64,000 bases of DNA from assembly GCA_032716605.1 (NCBI GenBank), contig JAVRFV010002354.1:1-64000 (forward strand), in the 5' to 3' direction. The position numbers and the translations under genes are program-made. Shown one piece after another: positions 60,095 to 64,000 of this stretch. Source of the DNA: Paralithodes platypus. Taxonomy: Eukaryota; Arthropoda; Malacostraca; Decapoda; Lithodidae. The first letter of the stretch is position 1. Every line of letters begins with the position of its first letter. The notes under the pieces were generated by a model. The model did not search any database and had not been told where the DNA came from. It saw nothing but the letters and a program-made list of their open reading frames with translations.

Positions 60095-60708
60095 CATCGA
60101 GTGTATGTTGTGTTATTGGTGTGCGTGATTGAGTGTATAGTACAGTCTTCCATAGTGTTTTTTGGTATGGGGTGCAATATATGTTACAGCCTGGACAGTC
60201 ATCAGCCACGGACTCATCCAGCCTCCTCTGGTAGCTGAGGAGAGCCAGATGATGCCCGAAGCACGGCCTATAGCCAGGTGGACTCTGTCTTCCCGGGGGA
60301 GGTTTAATTGATTCTGAGAGGTCGATGTCCCCGGGGTCGCACATATAGTTGTGTGTTGTCTTGTAGTGCTTGGCTATAGGCATTATTAGTAGCTTGATTC
60401 TAAACTCATAAACCACTCAAATGTATATTCTCGCCCAGGATGTCACTAAAGTACGAAAGAGAGCGGAATGTAGCGAAATATACTTCAATTTCCATTTCGC
60501 TTCATGTCACTCCATTCCGAAATAGAACGAATGACACATTCTCGTCTCGTGTTTTTTGCACTTGGTGGGAACGTTCAATTTTCCTTCGTCTCACAACTTT
60601 ATAATGGTAGCCTATATCTCTACCGGCATATCTTCTGGACGTGGCAAGGAAGACCGTCCTAAACAACAGGCGCTCTCATGTGGGACATCAATGTCCCAGA
60701 CAGAATAT
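60095..60708. other. Spacer of unknown repeat content
   Basis: A minus-strand open frame of 230 residues (59724-60416) spans the SINE and this spacer, so it is a composite artefact. No gene recognised. Confidence 0.45.
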
Positions 60709-60714
60709 AGAAAC

Positions 60715-62914
60715 AGGTACGATTTTAGTTACTGGACACCTATTTGACAGGTACCGCCAACGATTTAATACATATTTTTTTTTTCGGTTTCCATGCATCC
60801 AACACCAAGCTACACCCTTTTCTGGTGTACGAAACACTAAAAAAGCAATGGGGGCACTTTAATAATGATAATATGAGACGAAATATAAAGGGTTTCCATA
60901 CAAACCGCGACGATCCGAAGCGACGACGGACTCCCGCCGATTTTCGGCACAAACGCGCCGTTTTATTCTCGTCGAAAACCACATTTAAAAAGTTATTATA
61001 TCGTTTTCAATACTATTACCGGACCAGAAAAAGGTGTAGCTTTGTGTTGGATGCGTGGAAACCGAAAAAAATATGTATTAAATCCTTGGTGGTACTGTGA
61101 CGCCTGCCAGCGTTGGCAGAATCGCCTCCCGGTAGCCACTAGCGCTCGCCAGGGCAGTGAAATGGGCTACAGTCTATCTACAATGTTGTACTTTCTTTCT
61201 TGTGAATCGTCATGTCACAGGCAGTATAGAAGTGGTCTTTATTTTCGCCTGTGACAATGCATTATATTTTATATCATGAGTTGAACATAAGATGCATTGT
61301 AGTGAAAGAGAGCGAGCGAGCAGCGTGGGGCAGTGAGTGTTGCTTTCCCTCCTCCTTCCTCCCTCCCGGAGGAGTCCCTCACCCGCGTGGGCTTTCTCTC
61401 GGTTTTGATTGGCTGGTGGTTCCTGGCGCCTTCTGCAGGCCTGCTGCCTGGTGACGTAGCGGCCTGTGATTGGCTGACCACCATGCCTTTGTGTGATCCT
61501 GAGGTTCCCGTGGAGCTACCTTCCTCAAAGCTTGCCTGACCAGCATACCCTTCACATATCCCTTGCCACCTGTCACCGACTTCTACCTATAGAGCACTTT
61601 CTCTCTCTCTCAACTTCTTACCTCTCATTCTTCCTCTCTATTTAATATCACAACTCCCCTTTGCTTCTGCACGATTTCATATATCGGCCATTGTATTATA
61701 TGCTGAAGCTCTCAGATATTATATGTTTAGTTAGGCATTTTGGAGGGGTTACCATTTTGTCTGTAGAGGTTCGACACACTCACGGTGTCTCCCTGCCTAT
61801 TCCTTGGCTGTCTGCTGGGCTATTTAATGCTAGACTGGGGTAAGGCTACTTGTGTTGTGATTTCCGATGTGTAACAGGTTTTGTTTAACCTGTACAATCG
61901 CAACGGAGACATGGGAAGCCTAGGTGGTCTTTCTGACTGTGTACCTTGTGAGTTTAGCACTGTGTTGCGAGTGAGGGCTTTTGCCTCTGCCACCCAACAC
62001 TGTGCTAACTCGTTTGCTTTGACTTTGAGAGGGTCGCCAGAAGAGAACCAGATACTAGCGATCTGGATCTCTCAAGAGAGCACCCCGTCAATTAACGTAA
62101 TTTGGCCGCACAGTCTTAAGGACCTCGCTAGGCTACGAGCCGCTTGCTCAGCCATTGTTTCCTAGCCTACGACATCCCAGCTAGACTTTATTAGCCTAGC
62201 AGACACCCGTTTAGAATTATAAACTCTTATGTTATGTATGCAGCATTCTTATTCACGTTGACTGTAAGCCTTGGTTGTTGTTGAGTTGCACAACCTGAGC
62301 AGGTTTTTTGAGTTGCCTGACTAAGTACCTCTTTTGTTGTTGGAGATAATACTAGTGTGCATTTATTGTTATTCCCATGTCAGTTAACACTGTCTGCCTC
62401 TACACTTGTCCCATATTGTCCCTGCTTTATATACCAGTTCAAAATCCGATACGATCATCTTACCCCAGCATCAGACTTTCTTCAGAAGATTCCTGCTCGA
62501 TGCTTTGGGACTTTCGTATAGGAGTGACAGTTCATTATTGTTTAGAGTAACTTTAAATATACCTTCTTCTAGTTTGCATTAAATCATTGCAGTGATTTAA
62601 TTAAGATCCCTATCTTTTCCTTGTATACCTTATTAACGTAATTGTATGTTGTTGTGATCAGGCTGTATCAGAGATCATCAGCCTGTAGTAGTAGTGCACT
62701 TATACCAAGTATAGGATACCCCGTTATCGCAGATTTAACTCTGGAGGGTATAGGTGTTTTTTGTGCGTCGGCATTATAAGTTCGAGGGTTGGATCTAGTG
62801 TTACCGTTGTGGCTGTGTGCCTTTCTAGTCCAATGATTAAGAGCCCTTGTTTTATACGAGCCCCGGTCGAAACAGTACCTGTCAAATAGGTGTCCAGTAA
62901 CTAAAATCGTACCT
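60715..62914 (+). mobile_element. 2,200-bp DNA transposon-like element with 40-bp perfect TIRs
   Basis: Both ends start AGGTACGATTTTAGTTACTG on opposite strands; the inverted repeat is perfect over 40 bases and then diverges. AGAAAC immediately flanks each end (60709-60714, 62915-62920), a 6-bp target duplication. No transposase-like ORF is visible, so it is non-autonomous. Its left part contains a second inverted-repeat structure (60745-61099). A GC-rich stretch (61330-61560) has two 'gattggctg' CCAAT-type motifs. The 6-bp duplication does not point to a common superfamily; Dada-type elements are one possibility. Confidence 0.75.
60745..61099. mobile_element. Nested inverted-repeat element (MITE-like)
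   Basis: Arms of about 75 bases (60747-60827 and 61022-61099) are near reverse complements, sharing 'ggtttccatgcatccaac' and 'gatttaatacatat'. About 195 bases lie between them. No target duplication is clear because the inverted repeat runs into the outer element's terminal sequence. Confidence 0.65.
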
Positions 62915-62938
62915 AGAAACATTACCAGACACCTTTAA

Positions 62939-63360
62939 CCCTTTCGCTGCAGGTGACGTTCTGGAATGTTTTGGCAAGTTACAGCAATTTCCAGGCTTTA
63001 AAAGCCTGTAAAAAACGTAAAAATTGAGTGTCAGTGGGTGGGAGCGTGAGGGGCCCACCTCCGACCCTCAGAGCACCGAGCGGCTCACTGATCTAGGCTG
63101 TGTCTCGGGCGAGTCTCTCTCTGTCTCTCTCACCAGTGTAGCCAAGCGAGCGAGTGTTACATAATAGCGGGGTTTCCGCGTTTCACTGGGACCAATGCGG
63201 GTGAACCAGACCACGTACACGGTCCGTTCTGGTGTCATTTTGAAGCTATTTTCGCCTAGTTTTCGGCAGAATACACTTCATTTAATGCAGATGCTTGATT
63301 TATCATTCAGGAGTGCCTGAATATGCCCTAAATAGCCCAAACATAGCCGCAGCCAAAGGG
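62939..63360 (+). mobile_element. 422-bp TTAA-flanked element, intact copy
   Basis: TTAA at 62935-62938 and 63361-63364; ends CCCTTTCGCTGCAGG and CCGCAGCCAAAGGG, complementary at most positions. It is the intact representative of the family seen degraded at 6677-7030, 19965-20390 and 37187-37600. Noncoding. Confidence 0.8.
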
Positions 63361-63519
63361 TTAAGGAAGGTGTAACTTTTCTCTGACATTGCCCTGATTG
63401 TCCCGATATAATGCTCTATAATAGTACTGATGATATTATATTTTTTCACCAACCAACTTCACTTCTAAACTCAATTAATGAAATCAACAAATACAGAAAT
63501 ATAACAGATACAACAATTA

Positions 63520-63860
63520 ACCAACACTTTAAATGTCCCAGCAATGGATTTAGATGTCAAAGACACCATCGACGACCTAACTACCAACAATTAACCACTT
63601 GCGAGTTTCAGGCTATAAGGAAGTTGGAGCTGTAGACATCGATGGTAAATAGAAATGCAATAATTATGTAGGTTTCCAATGGCAAAATAGTAGTTGAATT
63701 GTATTTATAGATGTACTACAACCGTATTTTAACAGTTAATGCTATTGAATATCAATATCTACAGCAGCACAGCTCCAACTTCCTTACAGAACGAAACTCG
63801 CAAGTGGTCAATTCAGATGTCCCAGTGGATGTCCCTGTTAGGACTGTGTTTCCTGATGTA
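63520..63860. repeat. Long imperfect hairpin
   Basis: Arms 63595-63633 and 63769-63807 are near reverse complements ('ccacttgcgagttt' and 'aaggaagttggagctgt' both pair). The similarity extends, more weakly, inward and outward. It may be a MITE or foldback element. Short ORFs across it are not protein-like. The window end (63861-64000) shows nothing recognisable. Confidence 0.55.
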
Positions 63861-64000
63861 GCCTACACATGTGCACGGGTGCACATTCCACTGGTGTCAA
63901 GCTGTATATAAAACAGTTCAAGAAATTGAATTGACAACTGCCTATCGTATTATATACAAGACAACGTTTTGACAAACGATATCAGAATCTAACAAAACCA

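Noticed and set aside
59724..60416. A 230-codon minus-strand open frame
   Set aside because: It bridges a SINE-like insertion and its flank, with no recognisable domain; the junction is a target duplication.
61330..61560. A CpG-rich promoter with CCAAT boxes
   Set aside because: Two 'gattggctg' motifs are suggestive, but no gene follows and the stretch lies inside a transposon-like element; promoter activity cannot be supported from sequence alone.

Overview
This is eukaryotic genomic DNA that consists almost entirely of transposable elements and tandem repeats. I see no conventional multi-exon host gene. A decapod crustacean, possibly a crayfish, is the best guess. The reasons are a tRNA-derived SINE with the 'cctctgttcacctagcag' module that I associate with crayfish repeats, abundant (GGT)n, (ATT)n and GATA arrays, a CR1-like LINE and the AT-rich spacers. 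The species is inference; the repeat biology is visible in the sequence.

Layout. (1) 1-9.4 kb: old repeats and a nested cluster of TTAA-flanked piggyBac-like non-autonomous elements, including two copies head to head. (2) 9.4-18.7 kb: a chain of G-rich minisatellites, split by a decayed 5'-truncated CR1-type LINE (minus strand, 10.6-15.2 kb) that carries its own TTAA element. (3) 18.7-55.3 kb: a higher-order repeat. A block of minisatellite, SINEs and an exon-like module occurs twice about 17.2 kb apart (17.1-23 kb and 35.15-40.2 kb). Each block is followed by head-to-tail composite units of about 2.25 kb (short forms about 1.2-1.35 kb). Each unit carries a 122-bp segment bounded by AG and GTAAGT, plus minus-strand LINE 3' fragments. 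(4) 45.775-53.447 kb: an LTR retrotransposon with a 5-bp target duplication inside one of these units. Its pol order is protease, integrase, reverse transcriptase, RNase H, which is the Copia order on Gypsy-type domains. Its 3' LTR is itself split by a TTAA element. (5) 55.28-57.04 kb: a single-exon, atypical protein-kinase-like gene whose 5' end lies in a perfect 161-bp direct repeat. It is the only intact protein-coding gene candidate. (6) 57-64 kb: more TTAA elements, a mobile (AAC)n-tailed element inserted into a relative of itself, a 2,200-bp element with 40-bp perfect inverted termini and a 6-bp target duplication, and a long hairpin at the end.

The elements do not form a pathway. The window records successive insertions, and their order can be read from nesting and empty-site comparisons. 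The most noteworthy items are the integrase-first Gypsy element, the conserved exon-like module carried by the macrosatellite, and the atypical kinase gene.
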